A stretch of 64,000 nt of DNA from Bugulina stolonifera (Eukaryota > Bryozoa > Gymnolaemata > Cheilostomatida > Bugulidae): assembly GCA_935421135.1 (NCBI GenBank), contig OW285196.1:15807001-15871000 (forward strand). Reading direction: 5' to 3'. A model generated the notes under the pieces. The model ran no database searches and had not been told where the DNA came from. It saw only the letters and a list, made by a program, of their open reading frames with translations. This document shows positions 24,020 to 34,505 of the stretch, one piece after another (the stretch's first letter is position 1; each line of letters begins with the position of its first letter). A program made the position numbers and the translations under genes.

Positions 24020-24025
24020 TTTATT
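24020..24025 (-). terminator. Candidate polyadenylation signal of the TPR gene
   Basis: AATAAA on the minus strand, 34 bases from the opposing signal of the convergent gene. If used, the 3' UTR is about 780 bases and includes the array at 24.39-24.80 kb. Confidence 0.45.
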
Positions 24026-24384
24026 TATAAGTCAATAATAAAACAGCTAGTAACAAAATCAATTTGTTCAAATAAAAATTATTTGCAATTTTTTGCTGCT
24101 ATAAAATGTATCATGCTCCTAGCAAAACGTTATTGAGTTCAATGTGATCACATGACAATGTGTCTTCCTGGTCTACCTTGTACATGCTGGCTTCAGATTT
24201 CAATGAGAGCAGAACAATTGCAACAAAGTGGTAAAAAAAAAGAGATAAGCTACAGAGCTATTGTTAATAAGATTACACCAGATAGAAATATAATTCCATA
24301 TCAATATTATAGTAACAATATTGTATTCTTTGTGCACTTTGATATGTACAATGATCTACCAAACAATGTAATACATGAAAATAG

Positions 24385-24797
24385 GATGTACATGTACAGT
24401 GTAACTATAGCACAGAGGCATGTACAGTGTAACTATAGCACAGAGACATGTACAGTGTAACTATAGCACAGAGACATGTACAGTGTAACTATAGCACAGA
24501 GGCATGTACAGTGTAACTATAGCACAGAGACATGTACAGTGTAACTATAGCACAGAGACATGTACAGTGTAACTATAGCACAGAGGCATGTACAGTGTAA
24601 CTATAGCACAGAGGCATGTACAGTGTAACTATAGCACAGAGGCATGTACAGTGTAACTATAGCACAGAGGCATGTACAGTGTAACTATAGCACAGAGGTA
24701 TGTACAGTGTAACTATAGCACAGAGGCATGTGCAGTGTAACTATAGCACAGAGGCATGTACAGTGTAACTATAGCACAGAGGCATGTACAGTGTAAA
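24385..24797. repeat. 28-bp tandem repeat in 3' UTR, about 14-15 copies
   Basis: The unit contains GAGGCATGTACAGTGTAACT followed by ATAGCACA. It ends about 10 bases past the stop codon of the TPR gene, so it should be transcribed as its 3' UTR. Confidence 0.92.
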
Positions 24798-24805
24798 GTA
24801 CGAAC

Positions 24806-27800
24806 TCAGCGCTTAGATTTCAAACTCTCCAGCCTCCCTTCTATCTCAACGAGCTGCACATGCTGAGTGTCCGAGCAGGCCAGTAGCTGCTTGCCTTTGG
24901 CGAGAATGTAGCAGCCTTCAGCCTTAGCAAATAATGTTTCTCGATCTTTCAGTGTGGGAGCTAACTCTCCTAATGAGACGTACATGTCTCCTTCACCAAC
25001 AATTATCTCAGCTGTATCTAGTAGCACACAGGCTAATTGACTATATTTAAGCATGCTCACAGCTTTTTTGTATAGAGATTCAGCTAAAGTATGGTTCCCG
25101 GTTTTCCAAGCATTCAATGCGAGTCCGGAGTAAGTGTGAGCTATGTAAGGGTAACAGTACTTGTCCTCATTTGGTGCCTTTTCAAACATCTTTAGTGCAG
25201 TTTGATAAACATACTCAGCCTGCTCATAGTGCCTATTGTAGGTGAGATGCAGCGCAAACTTTGAGACAACAATGGCGGATTGGGAGTTGGCGGAACCAAA
25301 ACGTGACAGCGTAGGGAATACCTTGAGAATAAACTTGAGTAAAGATTTCTTATCTTTCTCTTGGACGAGTTTGATAAATTGGGATGACTGCTCTTGACTT
25401 CCATACAACTGAATGGTCATTGCCAAAGCTTTGAGGTAATGTTGAGATGAGCTGACACCCTTGGTAATGCAGTCATTCACCATTCCCAGACGGTAAAGGA
25501 TGTTTGACAAATCACTGTGACAAGAGTCTTTCCCATAGAGTTCCAATGACATCTCATAGCATTTGTTGTAGCACAAGATTGCTTTGTTGTATTCTTTACA
25601 ATAGAGGTAGCTGGTACCCATAGCCCACAATATATATGCTAATTGAGCAGTTGGTGTCGATAGATATTGCAGTATTTCTTCCAGACGCTTTTGAGAAATC
25701 CTCACTGATTCTGTGGACAAATCAAACGTTGTGCATGAACACAATTGAAGAGCACGAAGAAGATGCTTTCTTCCCTCTTCACAGTCATACATCCTGTTGT
25801 AGCTTCTGCCTATGTTCAAATGCATCTTGGATTTCAGCTCATAATCATCCAATAATTGAGCAGCATTGAGCGCTTCTTTGAATTCTAAAATAGCCGTGTC
25901 ATATTTGTTAACTCCAAAGAAGCTCCAACCAATCTCAGCCTTGATTTCATATTTTAGTGTTTGATAGGTTTTGCCATCACCATTAAAATTAAAACTTTTC
26001 TTCTCAAAGAAACCAAACATGATTTCATTGTACATTAACCGAACATTCTCATGTCTTCTTTGACCTAGAAAGTATGTCACTGCTTTCACACAATTCCACA
26101 GTTTTTGGAAATCATGTGGAATCTCTAATCGAATTTTCCGTATTACTTCTTCGGGATTCTCCAATAGCAAAGTCTCATCAATATATTGTTCAAATAGAGA
26201 TTGACTTTCCGACCATCTACTGCAATAGTGGTAAATCTGGAATTTCAACAGCCAGCTACAAGGCGGGAATTCTGTAAGAAGCAACCTTCTAATATTGGTT
26301 CCATCCCACCTACCAATGTGATCCTTAAGAGGTATTGAGAACTCACAGTACTTATTGAACAGCTCTTGTGGAAGGTACCAGCGCTTTATGGCTGCCTTAG
26401 CTAATTTGGGAAATAGTCGTGCTTCACATTTTGAGAATGGACTAACAGGAAGCACTGATAATCTATCATCTTTTGAATCATAAAAGAGGTATGTTGACAG
26501 ACGAAAGTAACAGGAACAGGCAAGAAGGAATGCTACGGCTTCATGAATGGAAGTAGAGAGGAATCCTCCCGACTTTAAAGTTTCTAAAGTAACCCAGGAA
26601 TCAGAACCAACAACCTCTAACAGGATGGACAAGTTGAAGAGCAATATGGAAGGATATCTGTAGAGATCATTCTTTGTATAAACGGAAAATCCTCTGTTGC
26701 GGAGTTCATCTGTGGGTGTGAAATCAAACTTGGCCGAGTCAGCTTTAAACATATCTATGTTTGCGCTTACCCTTTCATCGCTAGACTGAGTGACCTTGTA
26801 TTTGTGGAATGTGGCCAGGAGATCACTGGCTGATTCATCACTCTGGTACACAGTCCTTGTGTACTGCAGCATAGCAGTGAAGTCGCCGTCTACTGATCTC
26901 TGCATGTCTGGTTTTTGGTGAACGTGGTTGTATTTTTCTATCAGCTCCGATGGAGTAAATATCAAATCACCTTTATGACCATTACCTGTGGGCATGTTTC
27001 CAGCCCGTGGCTTCAAGCCATCTATTTGAAAGCCATGCCTTCTTGTGTCTGTGAACCAGTGTTTTAGTTCAGCAATGTCCATACTCTCTAGTTTTGTTTC
27101 CCTCATATTTCCAATCACCAAATAGCTTGCCAAAGCTAAATTTTTAAAATATCTCATTGTCTCTTCATCTTTTTTCTTGATAATGAACATATATTCAAAA
27201 TCGGAATATGGTGTAGCTTCGCCTTTAGCTAGAGATCCTAATGCCACAATGCAGAAGGATGACGGGGCGCTACACCCTTGTGAGTCAACAAGAAATTCAA
27301 ATACCAGTTTGATCAACTCTACCATGCGATCTGTGCAAAAAACGCAGATCTCACTCACTCTTTTGTAAAATGTATCACACACATCTCGACCATTAGACAA
27401 TGAGGTCGTCTGAACTTCCTCTACTACACTAGATAAGTCTGATAACCTCCGTCTGCACTCCTCACGCGTCATTTCTAAGTGATGGACAAACTCTTGGGTT
27501 TTTAACTTTTGCAACTCGCAGTTGTTGGAGTTGAACTCAGGTGTCAATAATAAACTTTGAACTTCAAAACACTTCCTCGTCCACTGCTCCTCATCATTTG
27601 AGACTCTTGAAGCTGCGGAGTTATAGAGTGTATGTGCCTGTAGAAAATATAATTGGTTATTGCAAATAGATGGGAAAAAACTTATACAATGATATAAATA
27701 TACATTTAAACAGTATTGATGCAACCCCTCCCTCCCACTCCTCACCCCAAACCGTCTCCCTTCACCCAGTCACTACTAGACTTACTTTTAGCAGATCTGT

Positions 27801-30324
27801 CCACTGCTTCTCTGGTAGAGGAGATGCAACATATCTCTTCACATATCTGTCAGCAAGTCTGGCCAAATGCTCTGCCTGTACATCTAGGTTATACCTTCCA
27901 CCAGGGCTGCTGTAGTAGACTCTCTTAAACTCCTCTAACTCACTATCAACCAGCTAAATAAACAGTGATTATATGGACATGGTAAGTAATGATATCACAC
28001 TGCTAGCGGAAGGAGCATCAATGACGTAGATATAAATACTAGTTACACATAATCGATATCCACTCTATTTGAAATGAGTGTGTGTGTGTATTCTGCCCTA
28101 GGGCAGGTCCCTCATCATGCTCCTCTCCAAAACTCACTATCTTCCGCCTCTCGTCATGCTATGGTATTGCTTTCCATTTTTACATCATCTATCATCATAT
28201 GATAGATGATTAGAAATGCAGGACAGGAAATGAACACCAGTCTACAACTCTACATAGTACGTAGTCACTCATAGTGACTTATAGTGACTCATAGTGACTT
28301 ATAGTGACTCGTAGTGACTTATAGTGGCTCAAACATGTCTATTAGCCAAATTTAGTAACACTGGGAACTAGCTAGGTACCTCCTGAACATCAGTGGTCTG
28401 CAAGAGAAACTGCATGTACTAACTAACATCACTATTTCCTGAAGGAAGGCCACTGTTTGGTGTCTAGTCAGTCAGCCGTGTCTAGATATTCTTTCAAGTC
28501 TATTCATGGAATGTGGGGAAATAATAATGTCAACCCATTATTTCCTTGTCCGATGAAACTACTGCACCTAGCATACTCTGAATATGTTGATCCTTGTGAT
28601 GTCATAGGAGAGCTGTTATTCATTACAGGCAAAATAATGGAATAATTGATACAATTGACTGACTTCTAAATTAATGTGTTGAATGTTACAGGACATGTAC
28701 ATGTAGGTTCCACAAAGTTGACTAGGAAATAGAGGAGTGAGATAAAGTGTGGTCATTGAAAAGGTAATCATCCAAGAATACTCAGTGTCTACAAGTTCCC
28801 TCCTCTGGACTATGGACTATTGTGCTATAGACTATAGAGTAGATGAGTAGGTAAAAACATAAACCAGTGTATAACAGTGAAACAACTAGTCCTACCTACA
28901 GTACATACAATTATGTATTCAGCAGTTATACATGTACAAACAGCTAAAAACTGCGAAAATGTTACCTGGTAAGAGCAGTATACAATGTTAGCTGGTAACG
29001 CTAATATGCAATGTTGCCTGGTAACAGTAGTAAGACAATGTATTACATGGTGACAGTTGTATACAGTGTGTGGCCTGGTAATAGTAGTATACAATGTTAC
29101 CTGGTAATAGTAGTATACAATGTTACCTGGTAATAGTAGTATACAATGTTACCTGGTAACAGTATTATGTCAGAGTGTAGAATATAATTATTACTTAGGA
29201 ATATCACTGTTTACCCGCAACTACAGTATGTAATAAAGTAAGTGTATTATAGTCTTACCAATACACTACATGGTGTCAGAAGTAAACCAGAGGATAACAG
29301 TACAGCGGTTGATAGTTAATAGAGTGTTCTGAAAAGTAAAGTGATTCGTAAGTTACGTTTGGAGAGTTCGAATAATAGTAGTAGTCCTAGTCAGAGTGAT
29401 AGAGAAGTGAAAGTGATTGAAAGGAAATAGAACTAAGCAGTCGCAAGGATGGATAACAAATTAAAATTCGGCAAAGGTGTTAGTACACGCCAGTTAGTTA
29501 TAGAACATGGAGCAGAATTAGAGGGGTGGAATAGGTTTATCAAGAGATTTAAGATAGCGGTGATTGGAGTGGGCCTGAGACATAAAGAGAGTACGGGCCC
29601 AAAGACAAAAGACAAAGGGTCTGAGACATAAAGAGAGTACGGGCCCAAAGACAAAAGACAAAGGGGCGAAAGAGGCAGAGGCAAAGTTTAAAATTGAGCA
29701 CAGGAAGGCCGCACTGCTGCTAGATAGCATGGGGGAATAGGGATGGACATCTTTGAATCGTGGAACACGGATAGAGAAACAATGCAGTATGAGGACCTGA
29801 AAGATGGTTTCACAGCTCACAAGCCTTCCAAAGAGAAAAACACACACAGGATTCGTGTGCTAAACTGAGCACCTTAGGTTGTCAAACCGACCAAAGATTT
29901 CTTAGCGTCAAAGACTCAGACTAGATCCGGTCTGTACAGGAGTTATGAAGTGAAGGCACTTGGACTAGGACGATAGGACTGGAAGGAGGTGAAACAGAGA
30001 ACTAATAAAGTAAGTGCAATACAGTCTTCCCGATACACTCCGTGTGTATCTCCCTTGCAAAACACACTTAGTACAATGGTTGCACTGATCGGCTGTAGCT
30101 TGGTTGACATTACAGCTAGATTCTACAAAAATAGCTTCTCCATTCTCTAAGTGATGTAGAAGGTGAAGCAGCAGGCAATATAATTATAGTACATGTAATT
30201 GTTAGAATATAATAGTACATGTAATTGTTAGAATGTTACCCTAAAATGGTTCTAGTGAGATGGATATACACAACAGTTTACTTACAGTGTCTCTACTGTC
30301 GGAGTTGGCCCTCTCTTCATCCAT
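24806..30324 (-). CDS. Nucleotidyltransferase-fold / TPR repeat protein, 1012 aa
   Basis: Exons (minus): 30324-30286 (13 codons, MDEERANSDSRDT), 27953-27786 (56 codons) and 27637-24806 (943 codons plus stop). All junctions are phase 0 with GTAAGT donors; the start has A at -3 and G at +4. Residues 203-217 read GSLAKGEATPYSDFE, the GS-x(10)-D-x-E signature of the DNA-polymerase-beta nucleotidyltransferase fold as in GlnD/DUF294-type proteins, with both acidic residues present (Asp215, Glu217). The C-terminal half (about residues 610-950) contains several TPR units, for example LAYILWAMGTSYLYCKEYNK and AHTYSGLALNAWKTGNHTLA, kinesin-light-chain-like in spacing. Likely cytosolic; the substrate is unknown. 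Similar fusions are, as I recall, multicopy in sponge and cnidarian genomes. An innate-immune role is only speculation. Confidence 0.85.
28255..28335. repeat. Short GTGACTTATA repeat
   Basis: About 7 units of AGTGACTYATAGTGACTCAT within intron 1 of the TPR gene. Confidence 0.8.
28965..29165. repeat. 26-27-bp repeat, about 6 copies
   Basis: Units of GTTACCTGGTAATAGTAGTA plus TACAAT; contains GGTAACAG variants. Lies just before the LTR-element relic. Confidence 0.85.
29231..30041 (+). mobile_element. Decayed Ty3/Gypsy-type LTR retrotransposon, gag region only
   Basis: TGGTGTCAGAAGT (29,271-29,283) matches the primer-binding site for the 3' end of a leucine tRNA. It directly follows an LTR-end-like segment (29,231-29,268, with AATAAAGTAAGTG and ending ATACACTA) that recurs imperfectly at 30,003-30,039. 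Between them an open frame starts at 29,449 and continues in broken frames to about 29,866 with gag-like features: a KKAALLLDSMG-type helix, an IFESWNTD-like motif and a YEDL...F..H segment. Stops, frameshifts and a 48-bp internal duplication (29,570-29,665) show it is dead. There is no pol. It lies antisense inside intron 1 of the TPR gene. Confidence 0.7.
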
Positions 30325-30934
30325 GATAACAAGGTAAGACAATTACAGCTTACAGGCTATTAATAAACTGCTGTCTTGGCTTATCTAATAGGAAACACTA
30401 TAATAATTATGTACTGTGTATAGGTAGCTAGGTGTCTAAGCCTACTGCAGGAAACTATACAATATGTACGGTGTACATGTAACCACTGGCATTGTATGAA
30501 TACAACTATGATTGTTATGTAGGCTACATGTACATACATTTAGTTCCACTAGACTAATTGGATTCACTAGAATGCTAATGATCTCACAGTGTTCCTTGTA
30601 TAGAACAGCATCCTATTGGCTGATGTACATTATCTAGTGGCTACTCTATTCCTTGGAATGTGTTCTGTTGCTAGTTGCTGGGATTAATACTGTAGATATG
30701 GAAGGTGCTAGCTGACAGTATTGGGATACAAAACCAAACACCTACTCTTAGTAACTAACCTATGTTGGTAGGTTCTCTTGGTAACCTAGCAATACTTTAG
30801 TTACATGCTGTGAAGTCCCAGCCCCAACTTATATTATTAGCAACATGCAAAATTAATTTCTTTCTTTATTTCACTCACTATAGACATAGCATATTATTAC
30901 TTAGGAACTAATTAATTGAATAGTTTAGACCAGC
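30325..30934. other. Probable promoter region of the TPR gene
   Basis: 610 bases between the TPR gene start and the next minus-strand gene. No TATA box or clear motif seen. Confidence 0.4.
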
Positions 30935-32170
30935 CTAACTATTGTTTTCAATTTCTCTTATAATCCTGCTATATGTGTCGCCATCTTGTATGTGTAAATC
31001 AACGTTAACTAGGTCGTACTTGGCTATCCTCAAAGCTACCATAATTATCAGCGCAATGTCTTCAGAGTCGGTCATCTTTTTCAAGTGTATACTCAGACTA
31101 CCAGCGGGTTCCTCGGGATTAACTGTCGCAGCCAGAGTTCCATTTAGATTATTATAAATCTTGAAATAGTGTGCAGCTGCAAGTACCTGCTCATCACACT
31201 GGTCTATTTTGTACACTTGTGTCAAATGCCGGTCTATCATTTTATCTTCACTTATACGACCAGCAGATTCCTGGCCGACTTTCAAACGAAAGCTTCCTGG
31301 GCGATGTAAACCATCCATACGAAAAACTACTCCATTCCGAACGTCCTGTGGGTTTGTGACTAAGCAGTGGAAAGTGTTATACTTATAATGCTTGGTTAAC
31401 TTAGAGACTAGCCCACCTGTAGAAAGCCCATCTATTGCATAGCTTCTGTCGTACACTCTCTCACCAGCTTCAGGTACAGGATCCAAGTACACAAAGCAAG
31501 GACGGTCCATCTTTAAACTATCATAGAATTTCTGTCTCAGTGGTTTAAGTACTTGGCGCCTTCTTATCGTATCTCGGAGGTTGTGTCCTATGTCACTGTG
31601 AGTGTAGATTAGCTCAAAAGCAGCTTGTAGCACTAGTAGAGTTATCTGTGGCCGTCTCTTGGAATATTCATAAGTAGCGCCGTGTATTACAACCTTCCTT
31701 TGCCTCACGTAAACCCTCGCTAGTTGACGCTTGTTGTCCCCATAGGTGATAAAGTAAGTACTGGCAGAACGTGGATTTTGCTCAATATTTGCAATTATCT
31801 GCCCTCCACTATCTTTAATATCCCTGTGGTTTACAATCTTCCCACCAACGGGAAATTTGGTTTTGGGGCAAAGTATTTCACTGTCACAAACGCCAATAGG
31901 GTTGTCAGTTTTAATAAATTCAAACAAGCCTGCAAGGTTCGTGTGATGGTAGGCAGTAGCTATGTACAGTTCCCCACTCCAGTCTCTTGACCGATTTAGA
32001 GTGAACACTATTCTTGCATTGCTCTTGTCTCCTTTTCTTCGTCTGTTCCGTTTGTATAGATCCAATTGGTAGTATTCTGTAAAGTTTTTGTCAACCCCCC
32101 TAGTGGATAGCAATCCAGTGCTCATATTATCCAGTGCGGTTGTCCTAAGATGCATTTTGAATACGTTCAT
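30935..32170 (-). CDS. Intronless 411-aa protein, possible duplicated tubby/LURP-one-like fold
   Basis: Single uninterrupted frame, start MNVFKMHLRT with A at -3; a second Met at residue 6 is an alternative. No signal peptide or membrane segment. The two halves look like divergent repeats: each runs through a strand-rich stretch (LARVYVRQRKVVIHGATYEY in half one, NNLNGTLAATVNPEEPAGSL in half two) into a final hydrophobic helix (ITLLVLQAAFELI near residue 190; IALIIMVALRIAKYDL near residue 390). A strand-rich barrel closed by a hydrophobic C-terminal helix is the layout of tubby-C, scramblase and LURP-one domains, so I suggest that fold as inference only. The lack of introns beside intron-rich neighbours could mean retroposition. 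It looks like a real gene by length and composition; function unknown. Confidence 0.65.
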   Translation of the reverse strand: MNVFKMHLRTTALDNMSTGLLSTRGVDKNFTEYYQLDLYKRNRRRKGDKSNARIVFTLNRSRDWSGELYIATAYHHTNLAGLFEFIKTDNPIGVCDSEILCPKTKFPVGGKIVNHRDIKDSGGQIIANIEQNPRSASTYFITYGDNKRQLARVYVRQRKVVIHGATYEYSKRRPQITLLVLQAAFELIYTHSDIGHNLRDTIRRRQVLKPLRQKFYDSLKMDRPCFVYLDPVPEAGERVYDRSYAIDGLSTGGLVSKLTKHYKYNTFHCLVTNPQDVRNGVVFRMDGLHRPGSFRLKVGQESAGRISEDKMIDRHLTQVYKIDQCDEQVLAAAHYFKIYNNLNGTLAATVNPEEPAGSLSIHLKKMTDSEDIALIIMVALRIAKYDLVNVDLHIQDGDTYSRIIREIENNS

Positions 32171-32769
32171 CTTTGTTTTTTAATGTTTGAAGTTTTGAGA
32201 GAACTCTAGTTACAAAAATATTTTAGCTATTTTTACAATGAAATACTTAGAATTGGTAATAACCATTATTCATGACATCAGGTCTATAATTAATCAATTT
32301 CAATTTTGATGGAAAGTTGCCAAAGAAGACAATATTATTAATATATCATGATTGTAGAGTTTTTCAGATCTGTAATATAATATCCATTGTAGATTCATAA
32401 TCATGGTAGTCAAGTTACTGCTTCTCAAAACAGGAAGGATAGGGTAAGCAGTGACAACCCAGCAACCAAAACTTACACCTAAAAGCTTTATAAAAATGTG
32501 TTTTTACTGTTGTCTACTATAAAAATATTAACACCGGCCTGTGACCTACACTGTATTACCCAATCTCATATAGGCCTAAAAACATGATATGACAGAGTAT
32601 GGCAGAGTATGACACAGTATGACACAATTAGTATGACCCAGCATGACACAGTACAATACCAATAATCTTTCTCGATTGGTGTCCATTTTGGGTGGGGACA
32701 AAAATTTGAGTTGAAATCAGGTGGGGAGAATTTCTAGTGGTGGACTCTTGCAGATTATATAAAATTTCT

Positions 32770-33082
32770 CGGCTATATCTATATATAGGTAGAGCAACTC
32801 CACATCATTTATATACCTATATAAATGTATAGGTAGAGCAACTCCACATCATTTATATATCTATATGTAGGTAGAACAACTCCACATCATTTATATATCT
32901 ATATATAGGTAGAGCAACTCCACATCATTTATATATCTATAAAAAGGTAGAACAACTCCACATCATTTATATACCTATATATAGGTAGAACAACTCCACA
33001 TCATTTATATATCTATATATAGGTAGAGCAACTCCACATCATTTATATATCAATATATAGGTAGAACAACTCCACATTAAGT
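32770..33082. repeat. About 42-bp tandem repeat, 7 copies
   Basis: The unit contains GGTAGAGCAACTCCACATCA followed by TTTATATATCTATATATA. Confidence 0.9.
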
Positions 33083-33524
33083 TTCAGATGAGGTAATGAG
33101 CCAATATTATGTACATTGTATTTTCAACATGGTGGTGGTATACTGGTCACACCAACAGTGGATGGTCAGCGGAACTACACTGTAGATTCTCTACGAGTAA
33201 GTGAACCAATGTGTAACAAGGTCTACTGCATAAAAATATAAAAAAATATTTAAAAAAACTATAAAGTGACCTAAATATAGCATGAATGTTACATGTAAGG
33301 CATGTGATTAAACAGAAATACAGATATGAACTTAAAATTATGGCAAGGAATGGTAGAGATAGATATTATAATAATAAGTAAAAACATTAGTTGTAGTAAA
33401 TAACAGTCCTGATTATTACTAAATTCTCTTTAATTGCACAAAATAACAGGTTTAACAGAGATTGCTGAAAGTGTAAATCAAACAGTCTGTAATGGGACAA
33501 TACAGTGCTATGTCATATGATTAT

Positions 33525-33670
33525 ATAACTATAGTATAGTTCTATGGTATAGTATTTAGTCATATGGTATAATACAGTCAGATGGTATAATTACAGTCAT
33601 ATGGTATAGTACAGTCATATGCTATAGTATAGTCATATGCTATAGTATAGTCATATAGTATAGTCATAGG
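33525..33670. repeat. AT-rich TATAGTATAGTCATATG repeat
   Basis: About nine 16-18-bp units, downstream of the MEGF8-like stop codon. Confidence 0.85.
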
Positions 33671-33931
33671 GCGCAACGTGCTATCATATAAAATGCATAT
33701 AAACATAGCATAATAGATGTATATAATCTTTGCACAGTAAAGAATAACAAAAATTAAATACATGTATTATATTATACTACAACACATATACTATAGTACA
33801 TTCCATCAATCTAGTGTGATAAAAACTAACGCTTACACTAGCATCTATTACCCACAATGCACTGTCATTACCTACAATGCACTGTCATTACCTATAATGC
33901 GCTGTCATTACCCACAATGCACTGCCACCGA

Positions 33932-34505
33932 CTATAGGCTAGTCTCCTGCGTATCTGGTTCCATACCATTATCCGCTCTATTCTTTGCAGGAGGAGGTAG
34001 AGAAAGTCTCCAAGTGAGAAGAGCCGTGGCCATTGTGGCCTTCACCTCGGTTGTTTCGTCTCCAGGAAGTAACATGAAGGTTGTAGCTACTACTGTGGTA
34101 GTGCCATACACCATCTCCAATGCGAGGGGTACAATCTGTAATACAATGTACATGGATTTGTAAATGTATATCTTCTGCTCACTGCACAGTACAACTATAA
34201 GTAAATGGTCAGTTGGCAGGTCTGAGGGTCAGTTAGCAGGTCTGAGGGTCAGTCTAGTCAGTTACCACACTGACTAGACTGACCTCACTGACTAGGTGCT
34301 AAGACCCAGCAACCCCTTCTAACTTTTACAGTAAACTAAGGTACTAGTCACACTTACAGTAAACTAAGGTACTAGTCACACTTACATTAAATTGGGGGTA
34401 GTAGTTGGAGGCCCCCTCACCACTGTAGCTGTCCATGTAGATAATCTTACTAGAGAATGGTCTCTCAGCCATTGCATTCAACTCCACTCCTCTGATGACT
34501 TGGAG
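33932..34505 (-). CDS. megf8: MEGF8-like: cytoplasmic tail exons
   Basis: Exons 34505-34386 (40 codons) and 34135-33932 (67 codons plus stop). The first holds ELNAMAERPFSSKIIYMD, matching the MASRPFA-type juxtamembrane motif shared by MEGF8 and attractin and reported to bind MGRN1. The second contains a hydrophobic IVPLALEMVYG and the LLPGDE...TMATALL segment seen at the same place in the vertebrate proteins, and ends ETSL, which resembles a class I PDZ ligand (S/T-x-hydrophobic only loosely). The donor at 34,385 is repeated once 31 bases downstream. Confidence 0.85.

Larger units (their letters stand above)
32171..33931. other. Intergenic, repeat-rich, no gene seen
   Basis: Separates the 411-aa gene from the 3' end of the MEGF8-like gene. 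It contains tandem arrays at 32.77-33.08 and 33.53-33.67 kb (listed separately). Confidence 0.5.

Noticed and set aside
24806..27745. Start codon at 27,745 for the TPR protein
   Set aside because: The first 36 codons are intron sequence upstream of a clear acceptor at 27,638; joining to exons 27953-27786 and 30324-30286 gives a better start and conserved phase.
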